A DNA stretch of 64,000 nt from an uncultured Chitinophagales bacterium (GTDB lineage Bacteria; Bacteroidota; Bacteroidia; Chitinophagales; Chitinophagaceae). The stretch covers positions 1 to 64,000 of the forward strand of contig CAMPIQ010000002.1 in the NCBI GenBank assembly GCA_946886475.1, read 5' to 3'. The notes under the pieces are model-generated. The model ran no database searches, had not been told where the DNA came from, and saw only the letters and a list, made by a program, of their open reading frames with translations. The position numbers and the translations under genes are program-made. Below are positions 1 to 9,810 of this stretch, piece by piece (position 1 is the stretch's first letter; each line of letters starts with the position of its first letter).

Positions 1-302
1 GGACTTTCCAGCATAGCCTCAATGGCATCTCCAAAAAGATAACCCAGCAGAAGTGCGGGTATCACACCAACAAAAAGTTTTAAATAAAACTGAAAGCTGT
101 TAAACTGGAAAAATTTTTTCCAGTAGAGAACCACCACAGCCAGGATAGCCCCAAGCTGAATGGCTACTTCAAATACCTTGGTAAAATCATCATGCGTGCC
201 CAGCAACGAGCTGGCAATGATCATATGTCCCGTAGATGAAATGGGCAGGAATTCGGTAAGTCCTTCAACAATGGCAATAATAATAGCCTCAAAAATATCC
301 AT
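1..302 (-). CDS. uppP: Undecaprenyl-diphosphatase UppP (BacA), N-terminal part, cut by window edge
   Basis: This integral membrane enzyme dephosphorylates undecaprenyl diphosphate and so recycles the lipid carrier for peptidoglycan and other surface polymers. Only the first 100 codons are present; the 3' part lies beyond position 1. The N-terminus carries the family motif [14 protein letters not shown] (about residues 13-26), followed by hydrophobic segments near residues 45-60 and 70-90. The start ATG at 302 lies 8 bp after the stop of the DUF3098 gene, so it is probably co-transcribed with that gene and ftsX. The identification rests on the diagnostic motif. Confidence 0.95.
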   Translation of the reverse strand, partial: MDIFEAIIIAIVEGLTEFLPISSTGHMIIASSLLGTHDDFTKVFEVAIQLGAILAVVVLYWKKFFQFNSFQFYLKLFVGVIPALLLGYLFGDAIEAMLES

Positions 303-310
303 CCCCTGGG

Positions 311-589
311 TTAGCTGGTTTTAGGACTACGGAAGATGGCATAGATCTCTATGGCGAGACCTGCAAGTATTACTATGGGAGCAATGGTGATCCTTCGAAA
401 ACCGTAAACCTCTTTTGGGTTAAACACTGTTGGATCTTCACTGCGCCCGCCGGCCATCAGAAGAAATCCGATAGCCATTACAACTCCACCAATAAGCATC
501 CATTTAAAATTATCTTTTTCAAACAACTGGCCCATAGATACTGTCTTCTTCTGAGGGCTGGTTGCTGTTTTTGCTTTTGTTTGTTTCAT
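311..589 (-). CDS. DUF3098 family small membrane protein
   Basis: A 92-residue protein with two predicted membrane helices (about residues 30-47 and 68-86) joined by a polar loop containing an [10 protein letters not shown] segment. The first 25 residues are basic and likely cytoplasmic. This matches DUF3098, a family seen in Bacteroidota between ftsX and uppP, exactly its position here. The function is not known. The context suggests a link to the cell envelope or division, but that is inference from gene order only. Confidence 0.85.
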   Translation of the reverse strand: MKQTKAKTATSPQKKTVSMGQLFEKDNFKWMLIGGVVMAIGFLLMAGGRSEDPTVFNPKEVYGFRRITIAPIVILAGLAIEIYAIFRSPKTS

Positions 590-655
590 GCTATCTACTA
601 TAAGGTTGGCAAAATAGCAAAACTTTGCCGTTAACTTTAAACTTTCAGCCTAAAC

Positions 656-1528
656 TCAATACAACTCATCCAGTTTAAGTCTCAGGTATTTCAACACACT
701 CCTGTAGGTGCTGAAAACGGTTATGGTTATCCCTATTACTATCAGGGCTATAAAAAGTATAATAAGCATGGTATTATCCCTGAGGGCGGCCATGTCGGGT
801 AAAAGATTTTGCGCAACCATGATCACGCCATAAACCATGGCAATGGCAATCAGCGCGCTGATCAGTCCATTGATAACAGCTCGTATATTCAGTGGCCGGG
901 CAATAAAACTCCGGGTGGCGCCCACCATTTGCATGGTTTTTATGAGGAAGCGGTTGCTGAACATGGCAAGCCTGATGGTATTATCTATCAATACAATTAC
1001 GGCAATGGCAATCACAATAGCTACAATGCCCAGTACAAGGATCACTTTATTAAAATTGCGCTGCATTTTGGTAACAACAGCAGTTGGGTATTTTATTTCA
1101 TCCACCCCATCAAACCTGGCCAGGTCCACCTTGATGGAATCAAGCCGGGTAGAATCCACAAAATCTGCCTTCAGGGTGAAATCAATACTGGTGGGCAACA
1201 GGAGGTTGTCAATGAATTCGGTAAAATCCTCATTGCCATCTTCAATCCATTCTTTTTTGGCAGTTTCTTTATCTGTATAGGTAACAGTTTTGGTATAAGG
1301 CTGCGCAGTGATATAATCCTGTAAAGCGATACGGTTGCTGTCTGCGACATTTACATCCAGAAATACCTGCACCTCGGCACTTTCTTTAAAATAATCTATC
1401 AGTTTACGGGAATTAATGGTGAGCCAGCCCACAAGTCCGAGTAGAAAAAGGACGAGTGTAACACCAATGATGGACATAATATACGAAGGTTTTCCACGGC
1501 GGGCTGCCGATTTACTTACTTGAGCCAT
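656..1528 (-). CDS. ftsX: Cell division protein FtsX, ABC-type permease
   Basis: FtsX forms a membrane complex with the ATPase FtsE and links cytokinesis to activation of peptidoglycan hydrolases. The 290-residue protein has the FtsX layout: a cytoplasmic N-terminus, a membrane helix near residues 18-38, an extracytoplasmic domain to about residue 165, then three helices (about 163-185, 215-237 and 255-276). No ftsE is present in the window, so the partner is encoded elsewhere. The gene heads a minus-strand group with the DUF3098 gene (66 bp downstream) and uppP. A TAnnTTTG promoter box lies 49 bp upstream of the start. Confidence 0.95.
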   Translation of the reverse strand: MAQVSKSAARRGKPSYIMSIIGVTLVLFLLGLVGWLTINSRKLIDYFKESAEVQVFLDVNVADSNRIALQDYITAQPYTKTVTYTDKETAKKEWIEDGNEDFTEFIDNLLLPTSIDFTLKADFVDSTRLDSIKVDLARFDGVDEIKYPTAVVTKMQRNFNKVILVLGIVAIVIAIAVIVLIDNTIRLAMFSNRFLIKTMQMVGATRSFIARPLNIRAVINGLISALIAIAMVYGVIMVAQNLLPDMAALRDNTMLIILFIALIVIGITITVFSTYRSVLKYLRLKLDELY

Positions 1529-1577
1529 GCTATCAGATTTTTAAAGATGGAGACGCCATATTTTGCGTCCTTGCGAA

Positions 1578-1585
1578 CAAAAATA
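1578..1585 (-). promoter_or_regulatory. Predicted -7 promoter box upstream of ftsX
   Basis: The minus strand reads TATTTTTG, a perfect match to the Bacteroidota -7 consensus TAnnTTTG, 49 bp before the ftsX ATG. No clear -33 TTG element is visible at the usual distance, so this is a prediction from the box alone. Confidence 0.5.
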
Positions 1586-1786
1586 AAGGATTGGTGGATT
1601 GCATTGCGGTTAACAGTCTGGTTTTACAAATTTTAAACAGCCGAAACTGCTATTTTTGCCTTTCCCTAACGATTGCCTGCTATTGAATATTGTTGCTTTG
1701 CAGAATGCAACTGACAAAGTTTTGGTAAAGTGCGAAAGATATAATGTGCTGCAATTATTAATCAGATATCATAATCAAAAATTTTG

Positions 1787-4591
1787 ATGGAGTACAATTT
1801 CCGGGAGATTGAAAAGAAGTGGCAGGAGCAATGGATCAGCAGTGGTGTTTATAAAGTGCCAAATGATTCTACAAAGCCGAAGTTTTATGTGCTGGATATG
1901 TTTCCATACCCCAGCGGTGCCGGTTTGCACGTAGGCCATCCATTAGGCTACATTGCTTCAGATATCTATGCGCGGTATAAAAGGCTGAAAGGATTCAATG
2001 TGCTGCACCCTATGGGTTATGATGCTTTTGGTTTGCCGGCAGAACAATATGCTATTGAGCATGGGGTGCATCCTGCAGCCAGTACGGAAAAAAATATAGC
2101 CACCTTCAGAAGCCAGCTTGATAAGATCGGTTTTTGTTATGACTGGGACCGGGAAGTAAGAACTTCAGATCCGCGTTATTATAAATGGACTCAATGGATC
2201 TTTTTAAAGCTATTCAACAGCTGGTACAACAGGCAGACCAACTGCACCGAACCAATAGATAACCTCATAAAGATCTTTGAACAGGAAGGAAATGCCAGTC
2301 ACGAGATCCCTGATTCCCAATTTCAGATCCCTGAATGTCCGCAGGTGCATTTCACGGCAGATGCATGGAAAAGTTTTTCTGAAAAAACCAGACAGGCCAT
2401 ATTGATGGAATACAGGGTGGCGTATTGCGGGTATGGAGAAGTAAACTGGTGCGAAGCCCTGGGAACTGTACTGGCAAATGATGAAGTGGTAAATGGAGTA
2501 AGCGAAAGAGGCGGCCATCCTGTTGAAAAAAAGAAACTGAGGCAGTGGTACCTGCGCATCACTGAATACGCTGACCGGTTATTACAGGGACTGGACACAG
2601 TGGACTTCAGCGAGGCCATGAAAGAAATGCAAAGCAACTGGATTGGAAAAAGTTCGGGGGCTGAAATAGATTTTGAGATCGTGAATCATGAAAAGCCTGC
2701 CCTCACAAAAGAAGGATCAGTTTTCAATAAACTGAAAGTTTATACAACAAGACCAGATACCATATTTGGAGTTGACTTTATGGTTATAGCACCGGAACAT
2801 GAACTGGTGGAGGTAATTACTACATCCGAACATAAAAAAGCTGTAGAAGAATACATAGGTTATGTGAAAAGCAGGAGTGAAAGGGAGCGGATGGCGGAGA
2901 AAAAGATCAGTGGTGTTTTTACAGGTGCTTATGCCATCAATCCTTTTGATAAAAGAGAAATTCCGGTCTGGATCTCTGAATATGTTCTTGCGGGTTATGG
3001 TACCGGTGCTATTATGGCAGTACCATCCGGTGATGAAAGAGATCACAGGTTTGCAAGGCATTTTAATTTAACCATAACCAATATCATTGGTGATGCATAC
3101 AATGGTGAAGAAGCCAATCCCACAAAGAATGCAGTTTTAAGTAACAGCGGATTTCTTAACGGAATGGTGATGCGTGATGCTGTTGATGTGGTGATCGGGA
3201 AACTGGAAGCACTGGGCATCGGTAAAAGAAAGGTGAATTATAAAATGCGTGATGCAGCCTTCAGCCGGCAACGTTATTGGGGTGAACCATTTCCAATTAA
3301 ATGGATGGATGGGATGGCCATTCCACTTAATGAATCGGAACTGCCTCTGGATCTTCCCTATGTGGAATCCTATAAACCAGGACCAGAGGGCGAAGGTCCT
3401 TTGGCAAATATACCCGAATGGACATCGCGGCATCTGGAAACGAATACAATGCCCGGCTATGCTGGTTCGTCCTGGTATTTTCTCCGTTACATGGATCCGC
3501 ACAATGATGAATCCTTTTGCAATAAAAAGTTCAGTGATTATTGGGGACAGGTAGACCTGTATGTGGGTGGAACAGAGCATGCCGTTGGACATTTACTTTA
3601 TAGTCGCATGTGGACAAAGGCCCTGTATGATCTTGGACTGATTTCATTTGATGAGCCTTTTAAAAAATTATTGAACCAGGGGATGATCCAGGGAAGTTCA
3701 AGATTTGTTTTCAGGGTGAGAGGAACCAACAATTATGTTTCTGCAGGGCTACGGGATCAGTACGAAACCGATCTGCTTCATGTTGATGTTAATATGGTTG
3801 ATGGAGTTGAACTGGATGTAGAAGCCTTCAGAAAATGGAAGCCTGCTTTCGCCGATGCGGAATTTATTCTGGAAGATGGTAAATACATCTGCGGCGTTGA
3901 AGTTGAAAAAATGAGCAAAACGAAGGTAAACACTGTCAACCCCGATCATATTGTAGAGCGTTATGGTGCAGATACTTTCCGCATGTATGAAATGTTCCTT
4001 GGTCCTGTGGAAATGAGTAAGCCCTGGGATACAAAAGGCATTGAAGGTGTTCACCGTTTTCTGAAAAAATTATGGCGGTTATATGTTGATGAGCAAAAAG
4101 GAAGCATCGTTAATGAGGAGAAGCCCAACGCAGAAGAATTAAAGATCCTTCACAAAACCATAAAAAAGATCCAGGAGGATACGGAGCGATTCTCTTATAA
4201 TACTTCTGTAAGTGCGTTCATGGTCTGCATAAATGAACTAACTGACCTTAAATGTCACAAAAAACAAATTCTGCAGCCTTTATTGATTTTGCTGTCGCCA
4301 TATGCACCTCACATCAGCGAGGAGTTATGGCATTACCTTGGAAATGCAACCACGATCATTGATGCTGAATTCCCCAGGCTTGAGGAGAAATATCTCATTG
4401 AAAGCAGTAAGGAATATCCTATATCAGTAAATGGAAAACTTCGCACTACCATTGATATTGCCCTTGATGCCAGTCAGCAGCAGGTTGAAGAAATGGTTCT
4501 GGCCAATCCTGTCATTCAGAAATGGCTGGAAGGAAAACCCCACAAAAAAATCATTTATGTGAAGGGGAAGATGGTGAATGTGGTAGTGTAA
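1787..4591 (+). CDS. leuS: Leucyl-tRNA synthetase
   Basis: A class I aminoacyl-tRNA synthetase that charges tRNA-Leu with leucine in the cytoplasm. The 934-residue protein carries the HIGH-type signature as HVGH at residues 48-51 (after YPSGAG), the editing domain with the GTGAIMAVPSGDERD segment near residues 405-420, and the KMSKT loop at residues 708-712. The C-terminal anticodon-binding region is present, so the gene is complete. I start at the ATG at 1787; an in-frame TTG lies directly before it and would add one residue. Neighbours are unrelated, suggesting a single-gene unit. A heptad repeat array begins just after the stop codon. Confidence 0.98.
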   Translation: MEYNFREIEKKWQEQWISSGVYKVPNDSTKPKFYVLDMFPYPSGAGLHVGHPLGYIASDIYARYKRLKGFNVLHPMGYDAFGLPAEQYAIEHGVHPAASTEKNIATFRSQLDKIGFCYDWDREVRTSDPRYYKWTQWIFLKLFNSWYNRQTNCTEPIDNLIKIFEQEGNASHEIPDSQFQIPECPQVHFTADAWKSFSEKTRQAILMEYRVAYCGYGEVNWCEALGTVLANDEVVNGVSERGGHPVEKKKLRQWYLRITEYADRLLQGLDTVDFSEAMKEMQSNWIGKSSGAEIDFEIVNHEKPALTKEGSVFNKLKVYTTRPDTIFGVDFMVIAPEHELVEVITTSEHKKAVEEYIGYVKSRSERERMAEKKISGVFTGAYAINPFDKREIPVWISEYVLAGYGTGAIMAVPSGDERDHRFARHFNLTITNIIGDAYNGEEANPTKNAVLSNSGFLNGMVMRDAVDVVIGKLEALGIGKRKVNYKMRDAAFSRQRYWGEPFPIKWMDGMAIPLNESELPLDLPYVESYKPGPEGEGPLANIPEWTSRHLETNTMPGYAGSSWYFLRYMDPHNDESFCNKKFSDYWGQVDLYVGGTEHAVGHLLYSRMWTKALYDLGLISFDEPFKKLLNQGMIQGSSRFVFRVRGTNNYVSAGLRDQYETDLLHVDVNMVDGVELDVEAFRKWKPAFADAEFILEDGKYICGVEVEKMSKTKVNTVNPDHIVERYGADTFRMYEMFLGPVEMSKPWDTKGIEGVHRFLKKLWRLYVDEQKGSIVNEEKPNAEELKILHKTIKKIQEDTERFSYNTSVSAFMVCINELTDLKCHKKQILQPLLILLSPYAPHISEELWHYLGNATTIIDAEFPRLEEKYLIESSKEYPISVNGKLRTTIDIALDASQQQVEEMVLANPVIQKWLEGKPHKKIIYVKGKMVNVVV

Positions 4592-4595
4592 GGAA

Positions 4596-4637
4596 AGCTG
4601 CAGGCCGCTGGTTAACGGCTAATGGCTTTCTGCAGCC
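4596..4637 (+). repeat. Degenerate heptad array, RGCYNNT family, downstream of leuS
   Basis: Six consecutive 7-bp units start 5 bp after the leuS stop codon. Central units are GGCTAAT and GGCTTTC. The array runs into the last codons of the convergent gene that ends at 4612. The outer parts also form an inverted repeat, GCTGCAG at 4597-4603 with CTGCAGC at 4630-4636, so the RNA could fold into a hairpin. Confidence 0.6.
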
Positions 4638-5622
4638 TGATCATTCCACTTGTTTCTTCCGTAGAAGAAAGATTGATCTCATATCTTTTTTCCCCTGAAA
4701 CAGCAACCATATAAGCGGTATTGGGTGGAATGGCGCCAAGGTTTTCAGCCACCATGGTCAGTTCATTTGATTCATTCAGATCATCAACCGCGAGTTTTAC
4801 AATGAATGGTTTTTCAGTAAGGCGTATATGTGTGAAGATCATTTTTTCATTGAGGAAAAGTGTGATGGAATCACCATCCACCTGCACGTTATCAAAGAAG
4901 CGCAGTTCAAGTGTATCTCCTGTTAATGGTATTTCTGCAGTGAACACTTTCCTGCGGATCGTGAATTTTTCTTCAATTGTAATGGGTTGTGGTGGTGTAA
5001 CCGGTTTTATGATGGTCTCCATTGTTTCAATGGGCGGCCTTGAAACAATTGTTTCAGGCAACCTTTCTTTTTCCGGGATCACAGCTGGCTTTGGAGCCTG
5101 ACTGAAGGCGATCAATCCTATGCTGTCTATTATATAAGGATCATTGCCTCCTACTGTATAATTTTCAATTACAAAATCCCATTCATCAGGAAATATCGGA
5201 GTGGAATACGATTTTTCCAGGAAAACACTTCCTCCTGGTTTCTCATCCTGTTTTTTAGTGCTCTTACCTTCAAGCATCATTTTAGAGCCACCGGGACAAT
5301 TGAAATCGGCCCGGCTTACCAATGGCACATGTCCCTGTGAAAAAAGGGAACTGCCCTTTTTATTTTCTATTAACTGGTCGTCCCACCAAACCACTTCGTT
5401 TGTATAAGCATCAAAATATCCTTTAATGGTATACCGCCTGTAATTACTGTTTCCTGAATAGTAGTACGAAGTTCCTGTAAGGCTGTCACCATTCTGGATG
5501 ATCTTGACCTCAACCTTATTATTATTGATCTTACCTTCCCAGATACCCGTGATCTGTTGGGCGCAAACCATACATGATACAAACATGGTGGTGGACAATA
5601 GAAGAAGGGACTTTTGAAACAT
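4612..5622 (-). CDS. Secreted protein of unknown function
   Basis: A 336-residue protein with an N-terminal signal peptide (hydrophobic to about residue 20, likely cut after an Ala in the CAQQ segment). Residues 23-165 look like a beta-rich domain that begins with an ITGIWEGKI strand. Residues 175-215 are rich in Pro, Glu and Ile and look like a linker. The C-terminal 110 residues form a second beta-rich domain with alternating hydrophobic strands. I do not recognise a named family and see no catalytic motif. It is convergent with leuS and divergent from the tricorn-like gene at 5792. Export to the periplasm or surface is the only supported statement about its role. Confidence 0.8.
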   Translation of the reverse strand: MFQKSLLLLSTTMFVSCMVCAQQITGIWEGKINNNKVEVKIIQNGDSLTGTSYYYSGNSNYRRYTIKGYFDAYTNEVVWWDDQLIENKKGSSLFSQGHVPLVSRADFNCPGGSKMMLEGKSTKKQDEKPGGSVFLEKSYSTPIFPDEWDFVIENYTVGGNDPYIIDSIGLIAFSQAPKPAVIPEKERLPETIVSRPPIETMETIIKPVTPPQPITIEEKFTIRRKVFTAEIPLTGDTLELRFFDNVQVDGDSITLFLNEKMIFTHIRLTEKPFIVKLAVDDLNESNELTMVAENLGAIPPNTAYMVAVSGEKRYEINLSSTEETSGMIRLQKAISR

Positions 5623-5791
5623 AGGTTAAGGTGAATAACGCAGGAAGAGAGAAATAATTGCACCGTAATTGTGAAATCCAGATGAAATAATTGCTGACGG
5701 GCAAAGCCTTTCCAGGCTTGTAAAAAATTACAGGCGGCGCGCTAATCCAGCCAATCCGCAGTATATTGACGCACTTTAAAAAGCCACTATA

Positions 5792-8700
5792 ATGAAGAAT
5801 TTTTTTGTTGTTGTTCTCAGCTTTGCTTTGTCTGTTCCACTCTTTGCACAGAGCAATGAGGCCTATTTTCTTTCCCAGCCGGTATTAACACCAGACGGAA
5901 AAACGGTGATATTTTGTTTTGAAGGTGATATATGGAGAGCCGACCTTGCAAACGGACAAGCCTTCAGGCTTACTGCCATGCAGGGATATGAAACCGGTGC
6001 CAGGGTTTCTCCGGATGGTAACTGGATAGCATTTACGGGCCGGCAGTTCGGTAATCCGGATGTATTTATAATGCCTGCCGGTGGTGGTGAGATCAGACAA
6101 TTAACACACCATAGTTCCTCCGATGAATTAAGCAGCTGGAGCTGGGATTCCAAAACCTTATATTTTAATAGCAGTATGATGGGTCAGCCATCAGGATTTA
6201 AAATAAATATCAATGGCGGTACACCCCAGCGTGTATTTGGGAATTATTTTTTCCAGTACGATCATAATCTTTTTGAACATCCTACAACGGGCGAGATATT
6301 TTTTAGTGATACCTGGGAAAGCCTGAACCAGGTGGCCAGGAAAAGATACAAAGGCGCTTTCAATCCCGATATACAGTCATATAACCCTAAAACTAAAAAG
6401 CATACGAAATATACAACCTGGGAAGGAAAGGATTTCAGCACATCAATTGACAGGAACGGTAATATTTATTTTATTTCAGATGAAGTGAATGGCGAATACA
6501 ATCTTTATTCTCTGGTGAATGGAAAAAAGTCTGCACTTACAAAATTCAATACTTCTATAAAATCGCCAATGGTAAATGCAAATGGAGATAAGGTGGTGTT
6601 TGAAAAGGATTACCAGATATGGATGTATGATGTGGCTTCAAAAAAAGCTGACAAACTGAAAATATCCATTATACGGAACAGTATTCTGTCAAAGGAAAAG
6701 GACTTCGAGGTTCGTGGTAACATCACCAACTATGATATTTCACCCGATGGAAAGAAAATGGTATTTACTTCAAGAGGTGAGATCTTTGTGAGTGATGTGG
6801 AAGGGAAGTTCATTCAGCAATTAGTGAAAGGTTCAGCTGAGCGGGCCAGAGAAGTAAAATGGCTGGCTGATAATAAAACCATTCTTTTTAACATGACAAA
6901 AGAAGGTTTTTTAAACTGGTATACTGTTTCAGCCAGCGGTGAAGGAAATCCAAAGCAGGTCACCAACGATAAAAAGAATAACAGGTATGTAGCTTTCAAT
7001 AAGAAAAGAACAATGGCGGTCTATTTAAGTGGCCGTGATGAAGTGCGGTTGATTGACCTGAAAACTATGAATGACCGTATGCTGGTAAAAGAAGAGATCT
7101 GGGGTTTCCAGAATAGCTTCCCTGGTTTTTCTCCCAATGATGAGCATGTGTTATTTACAGCCTACCGGAATTTTGAACAGGATATTTTCATTCATAACCT
7201 GAAGGAGAAAAAAACCATCAACCTTACCAATACGGGAATAACAGAAGCAGATCCCATCTGGTCGCCCGACGGTAAATTTATCTTCTTCGAATCTTCAAGG
7301 TTAAGACCTTCCTATCCATTTGGTATGCAGGATCCAAAGATCTATAAGCTGGCCCTTGAAAAAATGGATGAACCATTCCGTTCAGACAAGTACAATGAAA
7401 TGTTTAAAGATCAGAAGCCGGCTGACACTGCCAAAAAAGACACCACTAAAAAAATGATCCCTCCTGTAAAGCCGGCAGCTGCAATAGTGATAGATATGGA
7501 GCATATCATGGAAAGGATGGAAAGAGTGAGCCCGCCGTTTGGATCTCAATACCTGCAGTTTGTATATGGCAAGGGTGATAAAACAACTGTGTTTTATACA
7601 AGCAACCATGGAGAGGGCCGGCCTGCATTATGGAAAACTATTGACGCGCCTTTTGAGAATAACAAAACAGAAAAAATAGCCGGTACAGATAATAATTTTG
7701 GATTTGATATTGTTGAAGTGAGTGACCAGTTCTATGTTTTGACAGGTGGAAATATCAGCAAGATCAATATGAACATGAACAAGCTTGACCCCATCAGTAT
7801 CAGCTATACTTTCCGGCGTAACCTTCAGGATGAGTTCAGCCAGATATTTGATGAAACATGGGCACAGGTGCAGGAAAATTTTTATGATGAGCATTTTCAT
7901 GGTATTGACTGGGTAAGGATGAAACAGAGGTACCAGCAATATGCACCTTATCTCAATAACCGCAACGACCTTAGAACCCTGCTCAACGACCTGCTTGGCG
8001 AATTGAATTCTTCACACCAGGGTTTCTTTAGTTCCGGAAGTGATGAATTGCCGGGAATGCAGAATATCACCATGGAAACAGGGATTGTTTTTGATAACAC
8101 GGATCCATACAAAGTAAGCTTCATTGCAAAACGCAGCAATGCAGATAAGTCAGGTATTGGCGTAAGGGCAGGCGATGTGCTGGTTAAGGTAAATGACAGG
8201 GAAGTAGACAAAAAAATTGACCGCAACTATTATTTTACCCGGCCTTCCATTGACCGCGAGATCAAACTCACATTTGCAAGAGCGGGAGGCCATACTTATG
8301 ACCTGAAACTGCATCCACAGTCATCATTGTTTGCAAATCTTTATGATGGATGGATGGATGACAACCAGCAAAGGGTAAATGAAAAAACCAGGAACAGGGT
8401 GGCCTATGCCCATATGAAAAACATGGGACAGGGAGAGCTGGAAAATTTCCTTATCGACATGACCAAGGAATTGAACAGTAAGGAAGCTTTGATACTTGAC
8501 CTTCGTTATAATACGGGAGGCAATGTGCACGATGAAGTGATAAAATTCCTGAGCCAGCGTTCCTACCTGCAATGGAAATACCGCGAAGGCTCCATGACAA
8601 GACAGGGTAATTTCACGCCAAGCGATAAACCTATTGTTCTTTTGATCAATGAACAGTCACTGAGTGATGCGGAAATGACCGCCCAGGGATTCAAACAATT

Positions 8701-8947
8701 AAAGCTTGGTAAGATCATTGGTAATGAAACCTACCGCTGGATCATTTTTACGAGTGGTGCAGGTATGGTTGATGGTTCGTTTGTAAGATTACCGGGATGG
8801 GGCTGTTATACACTTGATGGAAAGAACCTTGAGTTTACGGGTGTGGCACCTGATATAAAGGTGGTGAATAGTTTTGAGGATAAAATAAATGGAAGAGACC
8901 CGCAATTGGACAGGGCGATTGAAGAAGTGATGAAGGAACTGAAATGA
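5792..8947 (+). CDS. Tricorn-like S41 family peptidase (beta-propeller, PDZ, S41 domains)
   Basis: A 1051-residue exported protease related to the tricorn core protease. After a signal peptide (residues 1-19, ending in LFAQ) come WD40/TolB-like propeller repeats to about residue 500 with repeated SPDGKW/F-type strands. A helical segment around 675-745 contains the family His (H742, in the GELNSSHQ motif), followed by a PDZ-like domain and the S41 core with DLRYNTGGN and the nucleophile in SDAE (S958). A GVAPDI motif lies near the C-terminus. It probably degrades peptides in the periplasm. The second tricorn-like gene at 9811-13053 shares the same architecture; an old duplication is possible but divergence is strong. 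Confidence 0.93.
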   Translation: MKNFFVVVLSFALSVPLFAQSNEAYFLSQPVLTPDGKTVIFCFEGDIWRADLANGQAFRLTAMQGYETGARVSPDGNWIAFTGRQFGNPDVFIMPAGGGEIRQLTHHSSSDELSSWSWDSKTLYFNSSMMGQPSGFKININGGTPQRVFGNYFFQYDHNLFEHPTTGEIFFSDTWESLNQVARKRYKGAFNPDIQSYNPKTKKHTKYTTWEGKDFSTSIDRNGNIYFISDEVNGEYNLYSLVNGKKSALTKFNTSIKSPMVNANGDKVVFEKDYQIWMYDVASKKADKLKISIIRNSILSKEKDFEVRGNITNYDISPDGKKMVFTSRGEIFVSDVEGKFIQQLVKGSAERAREVKWLADNKTILFNMTKEGFLNWYTVSASGEGNPKQVTNDKKNNRYVAFNKKRTMAVYLSGRDEVRLIDLKTMNDRMLVKEEIWGFQNSFPGFSPNDEHVLFTAYRNFEQDIFIHNLKEKKTINLTNTGITEADPIWSPDGKFIFFESSRLRPSYPFGMQDPKIYKLALEKMDEPFRSDKYNEMFKDQKPADTAKKDTTKKMIPPVKPAAAIVIDMEHIMERMERVSPPFGSQYLQFVYGKGDKTTVFYTSNHGEGRPALWKTIDAPFENNKTEKIAGTDNNFGFDIVEVSDQFYVLTGGNISKINMNMNKLDPISISYTFRRNLQDEFSQIFDETWAQVQENFYDEHFHGIDWVRMKQRYQQYAPYLNNRNDLRTLLNDLLGELNSSHQGFFSSGSDELPGMQNITMETGIVFDNTDPYKVSFIAKRSNADKSGIGVRAGDVLVKVNDREVDKKIDRNYYFTRPSIDREIKLTFARAGGHTYDLKLHPQSSLFANLYDGWMDDNQQRVNEKTRNRVAYAHMKNMGQGELENFLIDMTKELNSKEALILDLRYNTGGNVHDEVIKFLSQRSYLQWKYREGSMTRQGNFTPSDKPIVLLINEQSLSDAEMTAQGFKQLKLGKIIGNETYRWIIFTSGAGMVDGSFVRLPGWGCYTLDGKNLEFTGVAPDIKVVNSFEDKINGRDPQLDRAIEEVMKELK

Positions 8948-8966
8948 TAAATCAGATGGCCGGGAA

Positions 8967-9053
8967 GCTGGTAAGTTGACAGGTTGGTCAGTGTAATGCT
9001 AACTGTTGAAAAGTTGACGGGTTAAGGAATATTTACTAATTAACCTGTCAACT
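8967..9053. repeat. Octad repeats (GTTGRCAG-type) with long inverted repeat between convergent genes
   Basis: Units of 8 bp such as GTTGACAG (8975-8982), GTTGGTCA (8983-8990), GTTGAAAA (9005-9012) and GTTGACGG (9013-9020) fill the spacer after the tricorn-like gene. The segment 9012-9025 pairs with 9040-9053 in a 14-bp stem with one G-U pair and a 14-nt loop. The related word at 8974-8985 is also a perfect 12-bp complement of 9042-9053, so two alternative hairpins are possible. It overlaps the last bases of the gene ending at 9052 and may serve as a bidirectional 3' end structure. Confidence 0.65.
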
Positions 9054-9549
9054 AAAGCGCTCTGCCACCAGCCTGAGATCTATTCCTGTTATAGAAATCT
9101 ATGGCAGCCAGAATCTCTTCATCGGCCTTATCCTGGGTATTGGACATGGGGATCTTTGAAGTATAGATCAATTTTTTATCGGTACTGTAATGCCTGATCA
9201 GAATGATAAAATTATCCTGGAAGCTGGCCAGTTTTTCGTCCTGCGTTAGTTTGGCATCTATATATTGATTCCATTGAAAGATGAGTTTACCATGATGATA
9301 AAAACCTGATCTGTTGACAACGATGCTGACCTTGTTCTTTTGGGCTTTAATAATAAAAAACACACCCGCCAGCAAGAGCACAGCAGCAAATATAAAATTG
9401 GTCCACTCCATATCACCCATTATCAGGGCAACAATGGCCAGCGTAAGCAGGATGGCACTTATCAAATAGTTCATCCATTTGGAATCCTTAACCTGGAAAT
9501 CTTTATCAGGACTGAACTTTTTAAGTTGACTTTTATGAATTGTGGACAT
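9052..9549 (-). CDS. Membrane protein of unknown function with PH-like C-terminal domain
   Basis: A 165-residue protein with a charged N-terminus (about 25 residues), two hydrophobic helices (about residues 30-46 and 50-68), and a soluble C-terminal part that looks like a bacterial PH-type fold, with a GFYHHGKLIFQW strand region. I place the start at the ATG at 9549 because the longer reading upstream has no hydrophobic or conserved character. The gene lies between two tricorn-like peptidases, convergent with the first; a shared function is not shown. The family is unknown to me beyond this shape. Confidence 0.7.
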   Translation of the reverse strand: MSTIHKSQLKKFSPDKDFQVKDSKWMNYLISAILLTLAIVALIMGDMEWTNFIFAAVLLLAGVFFIIKAQKNKVSIVVNRSGFYHHGKLIFQWNQYIDAKLTQDEKLASFQDNFIILIRHYSTDKKLIYTSKIPMSNTQDKADEEILAAIDFYNRNRSQAGGRAL

Positions 9550-9764
9550 CAGGATATCGCTGGTTGATGTATAAAAATATTCAATTATTCTTATCTGGTA
9601 TTTCCATATGCTGGCTAAGGGCCGATGGTAAGTGGAGCCAGGTTTCTTATGGTTTAAAAGGGAAGTAACTATCGTCAGAAACATAAGGGTCCTAACCATT
9701 TCTTCTATCCCAATAAAAATTCATCAGCCATTGCCGGCCTATTTATATCTAAAATTATTTTTAC

Positions 9765-9800
9765 AATAAAAAAGCCTCCGTAAAAGGAGGCTTTTTTATT
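9765..9800 (-). terminator. Intrinsic terminator downstream of the second tricorn-like gene
   Basis: A perfect 15-bp inverted repeat (9765-9779 and 9786-9800) with a 6-nt loop has a GCCTCC core and runs of A and T at its outer ends. The design works on both strands. It lies 10 bp past the stop of the minus-strand tricorn-like gene and upstream of the next minus-strand gene, so its main job is to end the tricorn-like transcript. Confidence 0.92.
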
Positions 9801-9810
9801 GACAGGAAAT

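Noticed and set aside
809..1324. Plus-strand reading frame antisense to ftsX
   Set aside because: Composition is odd, there is no start context, and it is fully covered by a clear FtsX gene; a shadow frame.
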